Assembly: GCA_004556655.1 (NCBI GenBank)
Contig: SFGF01000022.1
Span: 1-46,102 of the forward strand
Length of the DNA stretch: 46,102 nucleotides
Reading direction: 5' to 3'
DNA from: Lachnospiraceae bacterium
Lineage (GTDB): Bacteria > Bacillota > Clostridia > Lachnospirales > Lachnospiraceae
A program made the translations under genes and the position numbers. This document shows positions 15,415-23,544 of the stretch, piece after piece. Within the stretch, counting starts at the first letter, position 1; every line of letters begins with the position of its first letter. Below the pieces are notes generated by a model. That model was given only the letters and a program-made list of their open reading frames with translations, was not told where the DNA came from and did no database searches.

Positions 15415-15897
15415 ATGCTGGATCAGTCTTATTACCGGAAAACGGATGAGATCATCGAGAGTTACGGCCGCAAATCAAGCTCGCTGATCCCCATCATGCA
15501 GGATATTCAGGAAGAATATCGCTACCTGCCTGGAGAACTGTTAACCTATGTGGCAAAAGAGATCGGAATCACAGAGGCAAAAGCCTACAGTGTTGCTACA
15601 TTCTATGAAAACTTTTCTTTTGAGGCAAAAGGAAAATATGTAATAAAAGTCTGTGATGGAACAGCATGTCACGTGCGTAAATCTATGCCTGTTCTGGAGG
15701 CTCTTTACAAAAAATTAGGCCTCAGCAAAAAGAAAAAAACAACCGACGATATGATGTTTACCGTTGAAACCGTATCATGTCTGGGTGCCTGCGGTCTTGC
15801 ACCTACGATGATGGTAAATGATGATGTTCATCCTAGGATGACACCGGAAAAAGCGGAAGAACTGATTGACACTCTGAGAGGAGGTGGCAACGCATGA
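15415..15897 (+). CDS. hydC: Trimeric [FeFe]-hydrogenase, NuoE-like subunit HydC
   Basis: The protein has 160 residues and is a thioredoxin-like [2Fe-2S] protein homologous to NuoE. The four cluster cysteines appear as CDGTAC (C-x4-C) and CLGAC (C-x3-C) in the second half. In electron-bifurcating hydrogenases this subunit sits next to the flavin subunit HydB. The gene starts with ATG after AAGGAGGATAACCT and overlaps hydB by four bases (ATGA). It is the first gene of the operon. NuoE-like proteins also occur in formate dehydrogenases and complex I, but the adjoining HydA settles the assignment. Confidence 0.95.
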   Translation: MLDQSYYRKTDEIIESYGRKSSSLIPIMQDIQEEYRYLPGELLTYVAKEIGITEAKAYSVATFYENFSFEAKGKYVIKVCDGTACHVRKSMPVLEALYKKLGLSKKKKTTDDMMFTVETVSCLGACGLAPTMMVNDDVHPRMTPEKAEELIDTLRGGGNA

Positions 15898-17774
15898 TTC
15901 AGAATAAAGAAGAATTGTTACAGGTAAGAGAAGAAGCAAAAAAAGTACTGGATTCTTATGACTGCCGGATTCTGGTCTGTTCAGGCACGGGATGTATTGC
16001 CACAGGTTCAGAGAAGATTTATGAAAAATTCTTTCAGGTATGTAAGGATGCCCCGGGTGTAGTGCTTGAGTTTGCACCACATGATCAGGGAGAACACGTT
16101 GGTGTTAAGAAGACAGGATGTCAGGGTATCTGTGAACTTGGACCTCTGGTTCGTATCCAGAAAGGTGACAAGGTAATACAGTATACAAAGGTAAAAGAAG
16201 ATGACTGCGAAGAAATCTTTGAGCGCAGCGTAAAAGGGGATGAAGTGATCGAATCTCTGCTGTATAAGCAGAAAGGTGTTACTTATCAGGCACCGGATGA
16301 GATCCCATTTATCGCAAAGCAGACCCGTCTGGTTCTGGAAAACTGCGGCAAGTTTGAAGCAGAATCTCTGGATGAATATCTGGCAAGCGGCGGATTCAAA
16401 GCACTTGAAAAAGCCCTGTTTGATATGACTGCTGACGAGATTATTGATGAAGTTGACAAGTCCGGTCTGAGAGGCCGCGGCGGCGGTGGATTCCCGGCCG
16501 GTAAAAAGTGGAAACAGGTTGCACGTCAGAAAGAAACAGTCCGTTACGTGGTATGTAATGGTGACGAAGGTGACCCGGGAGCATTTATGGATGGCTCCGT
16601 TATGGAAGGTGATCCGTACCGTCTGATCGAGGGTATGATGATTGCCGCATATGCAGTAAAATCAGCAGATGGTTATATTTATGTACGTGCAGAATATCCG
16701 AATTCTGTAAAACGTCTCCGTCATGCGATCGCAGAACTGGAGAGCAGAGGACTTCTGGGAGATAACATCCTGGGAACGGATTTCTGTTTCCATATGCATA
16801 TCAATCGTGGTGCCGGTGCTTTCGTATGTGGTGAGGGTTCTGCGCTTACCGCTTCTATCGAAGGAAACCGTGGTATGCCTCGTGTAAAACCACCGCGTAC
16901 CGTTGAAAAAGGACTTTGGGAGAAACCAACTGTACTGAATAACGTAGAAACATTTGCCAATGTGCCGAAGATCGTATTGAATGGTTCTGCATGGTATCGC
17001 AGCATCGGTACAGAGGGAAGTCCTGGAACCAAGACATTCTCATTAACCGGTTCTATCGAGAATACAGGTCTGATCGAAGTGCCGATGGGAACAACTCTGA
17101 GAGAAATTATCTTTGATATCGGCGGCGGTCTGAAAGGCGGCGGCTCCTTCAAGGCAGTACAGATCGGCGGACCGTCCGGCGGCTGTCTGACAGAAGAACA
17201 TCTGGATGTACCTCTGGATTTCGACTCCGTGAAAAAGTTTGGAGCAATCGTAGGTTCCGGCGGACTTGTAGTTATGGATGAGCACACCTGTATGGTGGAA
17301 GTTGCCCGTTTCTTTATGAGCTTTACCCAGAGAGAATCCTGCGGAAAATGTGTTCCGTGCCGTGAAGGTACCAAACGTATGCTGGAGATTCTGGAAAAGA
17401 TCGTAGCAGGAAAAGGAGAACTGGAGGATCTTGACCGTCTGGAAGAACTGGCTACTATGGTTAAGAGTATGGCTCTGTGCGGACTTGGAAAGAGTGCTCC
17501 GCTTCCTGTACTCAGTACGCTGCGTCTGTTCCGCGATGAATATGTAGAACATATCGTAGATCACAAGTGCCGTGCAAAAGTCTGCGAGGCTATGAAGAAA
17601 TATGTGATCAATCCGGAATTCTGCCGTGGATGCTCCAAGTGTGCAAAGAACTGTCCGGTTGGCGCTATCAGCGGTAAAATCAAAGAATGCTATCATATTG
17701 ATCCTGCTGTATGTATCCACTGTGGTGCATGTAAGGAAAATTGTGCATTCGATGCAATTTACGTAGAAGCGTAG
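15894..17774 (+). CDS. hydB: Trimeric [FeFe]-hydrogenase, flavin subunit HydB
   Basis: The protein has 626 residues and is NuoF-like. An N-terminal [2Fe-2S] thioredoxin-like part (residues 20-110; Cys30, Cys34, Cys76, Cys80) precedes the FMN/NAD(H) domain with GLRGRGGGGFPAGKKW (191-206) and GDEGDPGAFMD (223-233). A SLBB segment, the [4Fe-4S] motif ESCGKCVPCREGT, and a C-terminal 2[4Fe-4S] ferredoxin (CRGCSKCAKNC, CIHCGACKENC) follow. It exchanges electrons between NAD(H), ferredoxin and HydA, and is the presumed site of flavin-based bifurcation or confurcation. It overlaps hydC by four bases and is followed 11 bases later by hydA. This layout is the usual one for group A3 enzymes; the direction in vivo is not visible from sequence. 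Confidence 0.96.
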   Translation: MIQNKEELLQVREEAKKVLDSYDCRILVCSGTGCIATGSEKIYEKFFQVCKDAPGVVLEFAPHDQGEHVGVKKTGCQGICELGPLVRIQKGDKVIQYTKVKEDDCEEIFERSVKGDEVIESLLYKQKGVTYQAPDEIPFIAKQTRLVLENCGKFEAESLDEYLASGGFKALEKALFDMTADEIIDEVDKSGLRGRGGGGFPAGKKWKQVARQKETVRYVVCNGDEGDPGAFMDGSVMEGDPYRLIEGMMIAAYAVKSADGYIYVRAEYPNSVKRLRHAIAELESRGLLGDNILGTDFCFHMHINRGAGAFVCGEGSALTASIEGNRGMPRVKPPRTVEKGLWEKPTVLNNVETFANVPKIVLNGSAWYRSIGTEGSPGTKTFSLTGSIENTGLIEVPMGTTLREIIFDIGGGLKGGGSFKAVQIGGPSGGCLTEEHLDVPLDFDSVKKFGAIVGSGGLVVMDEHTCMVEVARFFMSFTQRESCGKCVPCREGTKRMLEILEKIVAGKGELEDLDRLEELATMVKSMALCGLGKSAPLPVLSTLRLFRDEYVEHIVDHKCRAKVCEAMKKYVINPEFCRGCSKCAKNCPVGAISGKIKECYHIDPAVCIHCGACKENCAFDAIYVEA

Positions 17775-17785
17775 GAGGTGACATT

Positions 17786-19474
17786 ATGGGAGTTATGACA
17801 ATTGACGGTAGAAAAGTAGAATTTACCGATGAAAAAAATGTATTATCCATAATCCGCAAAGCAGGAATCAATATTCCCACACTTTGCTATCATTCTGAAC
17901 TGTCCACCTTCGGCGCATGTCGTCTGTGTACGGTAGAAGACGACAGAGGAAGAATGTTTGCATCCTGTTCCGAAGAACCAAGGGATGGAATGGTTATTTA
18001 TACAAATACCGGAAGACTGAAAAAATACAGAAAACTGATCGTAGAACTGCTTCTCGCAGCACACTGCCGTGACTGTACCACTTGTGTAAAGAGCGGAGAA
18101 TGTAATCTTCAGCTTCTGGCACACAGACTGGGCGTCATGAAAGTAAGATTTGAGAACACCAGAGAGCAGATGCCTCTGGATCTGAGTTCTCCATCTATCG
18201 TAAGAGATCCGAACAAATGTATTCTCTGCGGTAACTGTGTACGTGTTTGTGAAGAACTGCAGGGTGTAGGAGTCCTTGGATTTACTCACAGAGGTACTGA
18301 TGCACTTGTAACACCTGCTTTCAATAAAGATATTTCTGCTACTGAATGTGTATCCTGCGGACAGTGTCGTGTATTCTGTCCGACCGGAGCTATCAGTATC
18401 CATACGGATATGGGCGGTGTATGGGATGCTCTGGCTGATCCTGATGTACGCGTGGTTGCACAGGTTGCTCCATCTGTTCGTGTGGCGGTCGGTGACGCTT
18501 TCGGACTTCCAAAGGGAAAGAGCGTTATGGGCAAGATCGTTACGGCTCTTCATCGTATGGGATTTGATGAAGTATACGATACCACATTCAGTGCCGACCT
18601 TACTATTATGGAAGAATCAGCAGAATTCCTGGATCGAGTGAAAAACGGTGGAACTCTTCCGCTTATGACAAGCTGCTGTCCGGCATGGGTGAAGTTTGTT
18701 ACTGATCAGTATCCGGAGTATATTCCGAATGTTTCCACCTGCCGTTCTCCGCAGGGAATGATGTCAGCGGTTACCAAAGAGTGGTTCCGTGATCCAGAAC
18801 ATGCAAAAGGCAAAAAGACAGTGATGGTATCTTTCATGCCTTGTACAGCTAAGAAGATGGAAGCAAAACGTCCGAACAGTTTCACCAAAGGCGAGCAGGA
18901 TACCGATTTTGTAATCACAACTACAGAGTTGATCCGTATGATCAATAATGCAGGACTTGATTTCGCATCTCTTGAACCGGAATCCAGTGATGTACCGTTT
19001 GGATTTGGTTCCGGCGGCGGTGTGATCTTCGGTGTAACCGGCGGTGTAACAGAAGCTGTTCTTCGTCGTCTGGTTCCGAGTCATGATAAAGCAGCTATGG
19101 CTGCAATCGCAGACTGTGGTGTTCGTGGTGATGAGCCGATCAAAGAGTTTACAATCCAGTATGAAGGTCAGGATATCAATATCTGTGTAGTAAGTGGACT
19201 TGCAAATGCCCGTACTGTTATGGAAAAGGTGAAAAATGGTGAGGCAAACTATCATCTGATCGAAGTTATGGCATGCCGCCGTGGCTGCGTCATGGGTGGT
19301 GGACAGCCTACAAGAGCCGGTGACCGTACCAAAGCTGCAAGAACCCAGGGTATCTACAATGCAGATAATGTAGCTGTTGTTAAGAAATGTGATGAAAACC
19401 CGATGATTACTTCACTGTATGAAGGCTTCCTGAAGGGCAAGACACATGAACTTCTTCATAATGAAGGATATTAA
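17786..19474 (+). CDS. hydA: [FeFe]-hydrogenase catalytic subunit HydA
   Basis: The protein has 562 residues. Cluster ligands in order: [2Fe-2S] C34, C45, C48, C61; a His-ligated [4Fe-4S] cluster H93, C97, C100, C106; two ferredoxin-type clusters C145/148/151/155 and C188/191/194/198. The H-cluster motifs are L1 TSCCPAW (295-301, including the proton-transfer Cys298), L2 MPCTAKKME (351-359) and L3 EVMACRRGCVMGGGQP (493-508). All catalytic residues are intact. With HydB and HydC it would evolve H2 from NADH plus reduced ferredoxin, or run in reverse. ATG 17786 is supported by AGGAGGTGA at 17773-17781; an in-frame start further upstream would lie inside hydB. The maturases HydE, HydF and HydG are not in this window. 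Confidence 0.97.
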   Translation: MGVMTIDGRKVEFTDEKNVLSIIRKAGINIPTLCYHSELSTFGACRLCTVEDDRGRMFASCSEEPRDGMVIYTNTGRLKKYRKLIVELLLAAHCRDCTTCVKSGECNLQLLAHRLGVMKVRFENTREQMPLDLSSPSIVRDPNKCILCGNCVRVCEELQGVGVLGFTHRGTDALVTPAFNKDISATECVSCGQCRVFCPTGAISIHTDMGGVWDALADPDVRVVAQVAPSVRVAVGDAFGLPKGKSVMGKIVTALHRMGFDEVYDTTFSADLTIMEESAEFLDRVKNGGTLPLMTSCCPAWVKFVTDQYPEYIPNVSTCRSPQGMMSAVTKEWFRDPEHAKGKKTVMVSFMPCTAKKMEAKRPNSFTKGEQDTDFVITTTELIRMINNAGLDFASLEPESSDVPFGFGSGGGVIFGVTGGVTEAVLRRLVPSHDKAAMAAIADCGVRGDEPIKEFTIQYEGQDINICVVSGLANARTVMEKVKNGEANYHLIEVMACRRGCVMGGGQPTRAGDRTKAARTQGIYNADNVAVVKKCDENPMITSLYEGFLKGKTHELLHNEGY

Positions 19475-19495
19475 AGAGCAAATAGAATAAATAAC

Positions 19496-19540
19496 AATTC
19501 CGGGAGCTATCGGATCATACCTATTCTAGCTTCCTGAATT
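19496..19540 (+). repeat. Imperfect hairpin after hydA, no T tract
   Basis: AATTCCGGGAGCTA (19496-19509) pairs with TAGCTTCCTGAATT (19527-19540) with two imperfect positions and a 17-base loop. No T run follows, so it could be an mRNA 3' stabiliser or a small palindromic repeat. It sits 7 bases before a second, longer hairpin. Confidence 0.45.
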
Positions 19541-19547
19541 GACACAA

Positions 19548-19607
19548 AAGACATCCTCGATAGTATCAGGGGTTTCAGTACTCCGATCTTACTGTCGGGG
19601 ATGTCTT
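19548..19607 (+). terminator. Long hairpin, probable terminator of hydCBA
   Basis: The 18-base arms 19548-19565 and 19590-19607 (AAGACATCC... / ...GGATGTCTT) pair with only G-T type imperfections around a 24-base loop. The following bases are T-rich (GTTTTCCTTTTATT) but not a clean T tract. Together with the preceding hairpin this is most of the 265-base gap between hydA and the next gene. Confidence 0.55.
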
Positions 19608-19662
19608 CATGTTTTCCTTTTATTCGGCAACTTTTTGATATAAAAGAGGCAATTGCTTATCC

Positions 19663-19691
19663 TTGAAATAAAAAGAGAGCTATGATAGACT
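19663..19691 (+). promoter_or_regulatory. Candidate promoter of the AAA-ATPase/nuclease gene
   Basis: TTGAAA (19663-19668), a 17-base spacer and TAGACT (19686-19691). Moderate match only. GAGGGA at 19725-19730 is the ribosome binding site for the ATG at 19740. Confidence 0.35.
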
Positions 19692-19739
19692 GTAAAAAAG
19701 TAGAAGAATGCAAAGTATCTGTGTGAGGGATGTTTGGTA

Positions 19740-21443
19740 ATGAAAAATAAGAAAAAAATTCCAGTTGGAGTTGACGGTTTTGAAAAGATTATAACCAATG
19801 ATTTCTACTATATAGATAAAACAGGATTTATCACAGAATTACTTCATAATTGGGGAGAAGTCAATCTTTTTACACGTCCCAGACGTTTTGGAAAATCACT
19901 GAATATGAGTATGCTGCAGCATTTTTTCGAAATCGGTCGTGAAAAAACACTGTTTGACGGGCTGAAGATTTCGAAAGAAAAAAATCTTTGTGAAGCATAT
20001 ATGGGGAAATTTCCGGTGATATCCATAACATTGAAAAGTGTCGATGGATTAAATTTTGAAATGGCTTCCGGACAGCTGCGGGAATTAATTGGAACAGAGG
20101 CGGAACGTTTTAGTTTTTTGAAGGATAGCAGCCGTTTGACGGCAAACGAAAAAGAAAAATATCATGCACTGACAGAAATTAGTAATGGATGTTATACCAT
20201 GGATGGGCTAGTGTTGTCATCCGGACTGAAAACTTTGTCTATGCTTTTGTCCAGACATTACAATCAAAAGGTCATCATTTTAATCGATGAATACGATGTA
20301 CCTTTAGATAAAGCATTTCAGGCGGGGTATTATGAGCAAATGGTATCCCTGATGAGGAATTTTTTAGGAAATGCTCTGAAATCCAATGAATATCTGCAGT
20401 TTGCCGTGCTGACAGGTTGTTTGCGGATCAGTAAAGAGAGTATTTTCACCGGGCTGAACAATCTGAAAGTAAACACGATAACCGATACACGATACGATGA
20501 GTATTTTGGATTTACAGATGAAGATGTGAAGGAAGTATTGTCTTATTATGGGCTTTCGGATCGATTTGAGATTGTACGGGAGTGGTATGACGGTTACCGC
20601 TTCGGGAATGTGGATGTGTATTGTCCATGGGATGTGATCAATTATTGTTATGATGCGATTGCGGATGACGAAGAGCGGGAGCCGGAAAATTACTGGGCAA
20701 ATACCAGTGGAAATGAAATGGTACGACGTTTTATTGAAAAGGCAAATCAACAGACCAGAAATGAGATTGAAAGGCTGATCGCAGGGGAAACAATTACAAA
20801 GAGCGTAAATATGGAATTGACCTATAACGAGCTTGATACAACGATTGAGAATCTCTGGAGTGTTCTGTTTACGACAGGTTATCTGACCCGGAGGGGAAAG
20901 GCAGAAGGAAAACAATATAAGCTGGCGATTCCAAACAAAGAAATTCGAGAACTATTTGTCACCCAGATCAGGGAATGGTTCCGGGATACAACAAGAGCAG
21001 ATACACCAAGAATTGAAAAGTTTTGTGGGGCATTTCCCGAAGGAAATGAGAAACTGATTGAAGAAATTCTTAATGACTATCTATGGACTACCATAAGTGT
21101 ACGAGATACGGCTGTGAAAAATGACAGGAAAGAAAATTTCTATCATGGGATGCTACTTGGACTTTTACAGTATGAAGATAACTGGCTGATTAAATCCAAT
21201 GCAGAATCCGGAGAGGGGTACAGCGATATCCTGGTCGAAACACAGGAGCGAATTGGAATCGTAATAGAAGTTAAATATGCACTGGATGGTAATTTGGACA
21301 AATGGAGTAAAATAGCATTGGAACAGATTGAAAAGAAAGATTATGCCGCTCGCCTTTTGGAAGATGGTATGAAAAAAATAGTCAGGTATGGGATTGCATT
21401 TTACAAAAAACATTGTAAAGTGACCATGGAAACCATCAGTTGA
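19740..21443 (+). CDS. AAA-ATPase-like protein with PD-(D/E)XK nuclease domain
   Basis: The protein has 567 residues. The N-terminal half matches the AAA-ATPase-like family PF09820: IPVGVDGFEKI, DKTGFI, and the P-loop variant RPRRFGKSL (46-54). A Walker B strand VIILIDEYDVPL (178-189) follows. The C-terminus carries a DUF1703/PDDEXK_9-type nuclease motif, with SDIL then IVIEVKYA about 15 residues later. Such proteins are numerous in gut anaerobes, often in several copies per genome; their function is unproven, and defence or mobile-element roles have been suggested. An in-frame TTG at 19734 is too close to the ribosome binding site. The gene stands alone between terminators, with codon use more AT-rich than the hydrogenase genes. 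Confidence 0.88.
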   Translation: MKNKKKIPVGVDGFEKIITNDFYYIDKTGFITELLHNWGEVNLFTRPRRFGKSLNMSMLQHFFEIGREKTLFDGLKISKEKNLCEAYMGKFPVISITLKSVDGLNFEMASGQLRELIGTEAERFSFLKDSSRLTANEKEKYHALTEISNGCYTMDGLVLSSGLKTLSMLLSRHYNQKVIILIDEYDVPLDKAFQAGYYEQMVSLMRNFLGNALKSNEYLQFAVLTGCLRISKESIFTGLNNLKVNTITDTRYDEYFGFTDEDVKEVLSYYGLSDRFEIVREWYDGYRFGNVDVYCPWDVINYCYDAIADDEEREPENYWANTSGNEMVRRFIEKANQQTRNEIERLIAGETITKSVNMELTYNELDTTIENLWSVLFTTGYLTRRGKAEGKQYKLAIPNKEIRELFVTQIREWFRDTTRADTPRIEKFCGAFPEGNEKLIEEILNDYLWTTISVRDTAVKNDRKENFYHGMLLGLLQYEDNWLIKSNAESGEGYSDILVETQERIGIVIEVKYALDGNLDKWSKIALEQIEKKDYAARLLEDGMKKIVRYGIAFYKKHCKVTMETIS

Positions 21444-21470
21444 TTAAAAATATTAGCAAACGTATAAAGT

Positions 21471-21635
21471 TTAGGAATCTGATTTTTTGTTTTTACGCTT
21501 GTATTCCGATATAAATTCTTCCTGCATTTTGTCATCTGTCATAGTATCAATCGGAGTTTTCGTGTGCAGAAGACAGAAAAGTACAATTATAAGAATACAG
21601 AAAAGTACGAATAAAATACAAAAAAGGAATATCAT
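21471..21635 (-). CDS. Small membrane protein, 54 aa, unannotated type
   Basis: A 54-residue reading frame on the minus strand starts with ATG (complement of 21633-21635) and ends with TAA (complement of 21471-21473). The ribosome binding site AGGAGG (complement of 21641-21646) lies 5 bases from the start. The protein is one strongly hydrophobic helix (residues 2-23, with three Cys) followed by a charged tail: HTKTPIDTMTDDKMQEEF, then EYKRKNKKSDS. This single-pass, Lys/Glu-tailed layout is typical of small bacterial membrane proteins. An extended -10 element TGCTATACT on the minus strand (complement of 21709-21717) could serve it, with the hairpin 21657-21690 in its leader. It fills the gap between two plus-strand genes. 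Function unknown; a chance frame cannot be excluded. Confidence 0.55.
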   Translation of the reverse strand: MIFLFCILFVLFCILIIVLFCLLHTKTPIDTMTDDKMQEEFISEYKRKNKKSDS

Positions 21636-21656
21636 GAAGGCCTCCTGTAAATGTGA

Positions 21657-21690
21657 AAATGCGAAGTGAAATTGTAATGCTTCGCATTTT
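21657..21690. terminator. Bidirectional hairpin between the ATPase gene and the pRiA4b-like gene
   Basis: AAAATGCGAAG (21657-21667) and CTTCGCATTTT (21680-21690) form a perfect 11-bp stem with a 12-base loop and T runs on both strands. On the plus strand it would end transcription from 19740. On the minus strand it lies in the leader of the 54-residue gene, where it could attenuate it. Confidence 0.7.
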
Positions 21691-21721
21691 TAATTTTGAT
21701 TTATGAAAAGTATAGCAGTTT

Positions 21722-21750
21722 TTGACAATATATTGTATGATAAATAAATA
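21722..21750 (+). promoter_or_regulatory. Candidate promoter of the pRiA4b-Orf3/SEC-C gene
   Basis: A perfect TTGACA (21722-21727) is followed after 17 bases by a poor -10, TAAATA (21745-21750). The stretch TGTATGATAAATAAATAA (21734-21751) recurs exactly at 15263-15280 upstream of hydC. GAAGGAG precedes the ATG at 21784. Confidence 0.4.
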
Positions 21751-21783
21751 AATTTATTCATGTGAAGAAGGAGTTTATCAAAT

Positions 21784-23520
21784 ATGACAGGATATCAATT
21801 GAAAATAACAATAAAAGACAGCCATCCTCCAATCTGGAGAAGAATTATCGTTCCATCACATATTTCATTTCGTGATTTAGATGCTATCATAGAAGAGGCA
21901 TTCGGCTGGACCCATGATCATATGTTTGCTTTTGACTTTAATGGTTATGAGATTGAATTTGTTGGTACGCCGATTCCCAGTGAGGATGATACAGTTGATG
22001 AGTGCATAGATGAGTGGATGGATGAAGGAGAAACTTTTTTATACACCTATGATTTTGGAGATGACTGGATACATAAAGTAAAAGTAGAAAAAATTGTGGA
22101 ATATGACAAGCGTTATCCCGTGGTAATAAAAGCAAAAGGTCCCAACATGATAGAAGATTGTGGTGGAATATGGAATTTTTATGAATATATGGATCAGGCA
22201 GAACCATTTGATATGGAGGCAGTAAATAAGAAATTCAGCAAATGGGATTTGGATGAGGTAATTGCAAATCCATATACAGATGATACTGATTTTTTAGACA
22301 ATGTCAGTGAAAAAGAACTGATGGATCTATTAATTTCCAGTATGATGGATCCAAATGAGGAAAACAGGAAAAAGTTTGATCAGGTAATGAAATTGTTGGG
22401 TGAACAGGAAGAAAACATTCGTAAAACTGTTCCTGCAGTACAAAGTCTGGAAGATATTTTCCAACAGTATACAAAAGAAAATTTGAAACAGATTGCGCAA
22501 GCTTATGGTTTTACCGGATATAACAAATTCAAGAAAAATGAATTGGCACAGTGGCTGAAAAACCACTTGCTGGAAACCGGTTTTATGAAAAAACAATTGT
22601 TGCATTTGTCCGAAAGGGAATGGAATATTTTCAAAAATGCCATTGGAGATCAGGGAATTATCATGTCGAGGAATATGATTGAAGATAGTCTTTTCCTTAG
22701 TACATACGGAGGATATCTTTCGGAGAAAGAGTTTTATGTGGTACCGTTGGATGTGAAAGAAAAGTATGAAAAAATATGCACACCGGAATTTCAGGCAGCA
22801 TTGGACAGGCGCCAGACATTTATGATATATTGTGATGCATCTGCGTATTTGTATGGAGTTCTTACAGTAGAGAAATTGACAGAGATTTATAATTCTTATG
22901 AAAAAACAGACCTGAAAGTATCGGATGCGGAAGAACTGATTGAAGATTTTATTCAGGCAGAGGAACCATATGTATTGAAACAGGGACTTTTTATGGATGA
23001 GGATCTGAATGAGCAGGAATTGTATCAATATGTCTTAAAGGAACAACAGCCATATTCTTATTATCTTCCGGAAAATAAAGAGGAGTTTTTGGATTTTGGT
23101 AGATTTGAGTGTCAGAAACCAGATGAAAATACAGAGTTTTTTCTGAAATATATTCAGAAAAAACAGCATAAAAAAGCACCGGAAGATCTGATGCTGTTTT
23201 ATCGGATTCAGGATGGACTGCGGATGAATGGTTCGGTGGAAGACATAATTACGGAAATGATTAGTTGGGGATGTAAAATTTCATCTCAAAAGCAGGTCAA
23301 AGAACTTTTGAATCATATAAATGAACTTGATAAACATGTCAGAAAATGGGATTATAAAGGACATACGAAACATGAACTCAAAGGCTCTTTTGAGGGCAAA
23401 GTAACAGCGGGTTCAAATAATATAGTCAAATTTCCCGCCGGGAATAAGATTTATCCAAATGATCCTTGTCCTTGTGGAAGTGGAAAAAAATATAAACATT
23501 GTTGTGGAAAACAAAAGTAA
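21784..23520 (+). CDS. pRiA4b Orf3-like domain protein with C-terminal SEC-C motif
   Basis: The protein has 578 residues. The first 170 or so match the plasmid pRiA4b Orf3-like domain (PF07929): IKDSHPPIWRRIIVPS, FRDLDAIIEEAFGW, and YTYDFGDDWIHKV. Around residues 220-260 there is a short SAP/Rho-N-like helical segment (YTKENLKQIAQAYGF, KFKKNELAQWL). The long middle part is unrecognised. The last 20 residues form a zinc-binding SEC-C motif, NDPCPCGSGKKYKHCCG. SEC-C motifs are found at the end of SecA and of many nucleic-acid-associated proteins. This architecture suggests a nucleic-acid-binding or mobile-element-derived protein of unknown role. The gene is noticeably more AT-rich than its flanks, consistent with acquisition. 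Confidence 0.82.
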   Translation: MTGYQLKITIKDSHPPIWRRIIVPSHISFRDLDAIIEEAFGWTHDHMFAFDFNGYEIEFVGTPIPSEDDTVDECIDEWMDEGETFLYTYDFGDDWIHKVKVEKIVEYDKRYPVVIKAKGPNMIEDCGGIWNFYEYMDQAEPFDMEAVNKKFSKWDLDEVIANPYTDDTDFLDNVSEKELMDLLISSMMDPNEENRKKFDQVMKLLGEQEENIRKTVPAVQSLEDIFQQYTKENLKQIAQAYGFTGYNKFKKNELAQWLKNHLLETGFMKKQLLHLSEREWNIFKNAIGDQGIIMSRNMIEDSLFLSTYGGYLSEKEFYVVPLDVKEKYEKICTPEFQAALDRRQTFMIYCDASAYLYGVLTVEKLTEIYNSYEKTDLKVSDAEELIEDFIQAEEPYVLKQGLFMDEDLNEQELYQYVLKEQQPYSYYLPENKEEFLDFGRFECQKPDENTEFFLKYIQKKQHKKAPEDLMLFYRIQDGLRMNGSVEDIITEMISWGCKISSQKQVKELLNHINELDKHVRKWDYKGHTKHELKGSFEGKVTAGSNNIVKFPAGNKIYPNDPCPCGSGKKYKHCCGKQK

Positions 23521-23544
23521 TACTATGTGAAAAAGGTATTTGAG

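Noticed and set aside
17741..17785. In-frame upstream extension of HydA into hydB
   Set aside because: The family normally starts with the [2Fe-2S] domain beginning at MGVMTIDGRKVEF, and AGGAGGTGA directly precedes ATG 17786.
21487..21669. Plus-strand 60-codon frame in the gap after the AAA-ATPase gene
   Set aside because: It has no ribosome binding site, a composition unlike a protein (Ser/Ile/Lys-rich with no structure), and is antisense to a frame with AGGAGG and a clear membrane helix.
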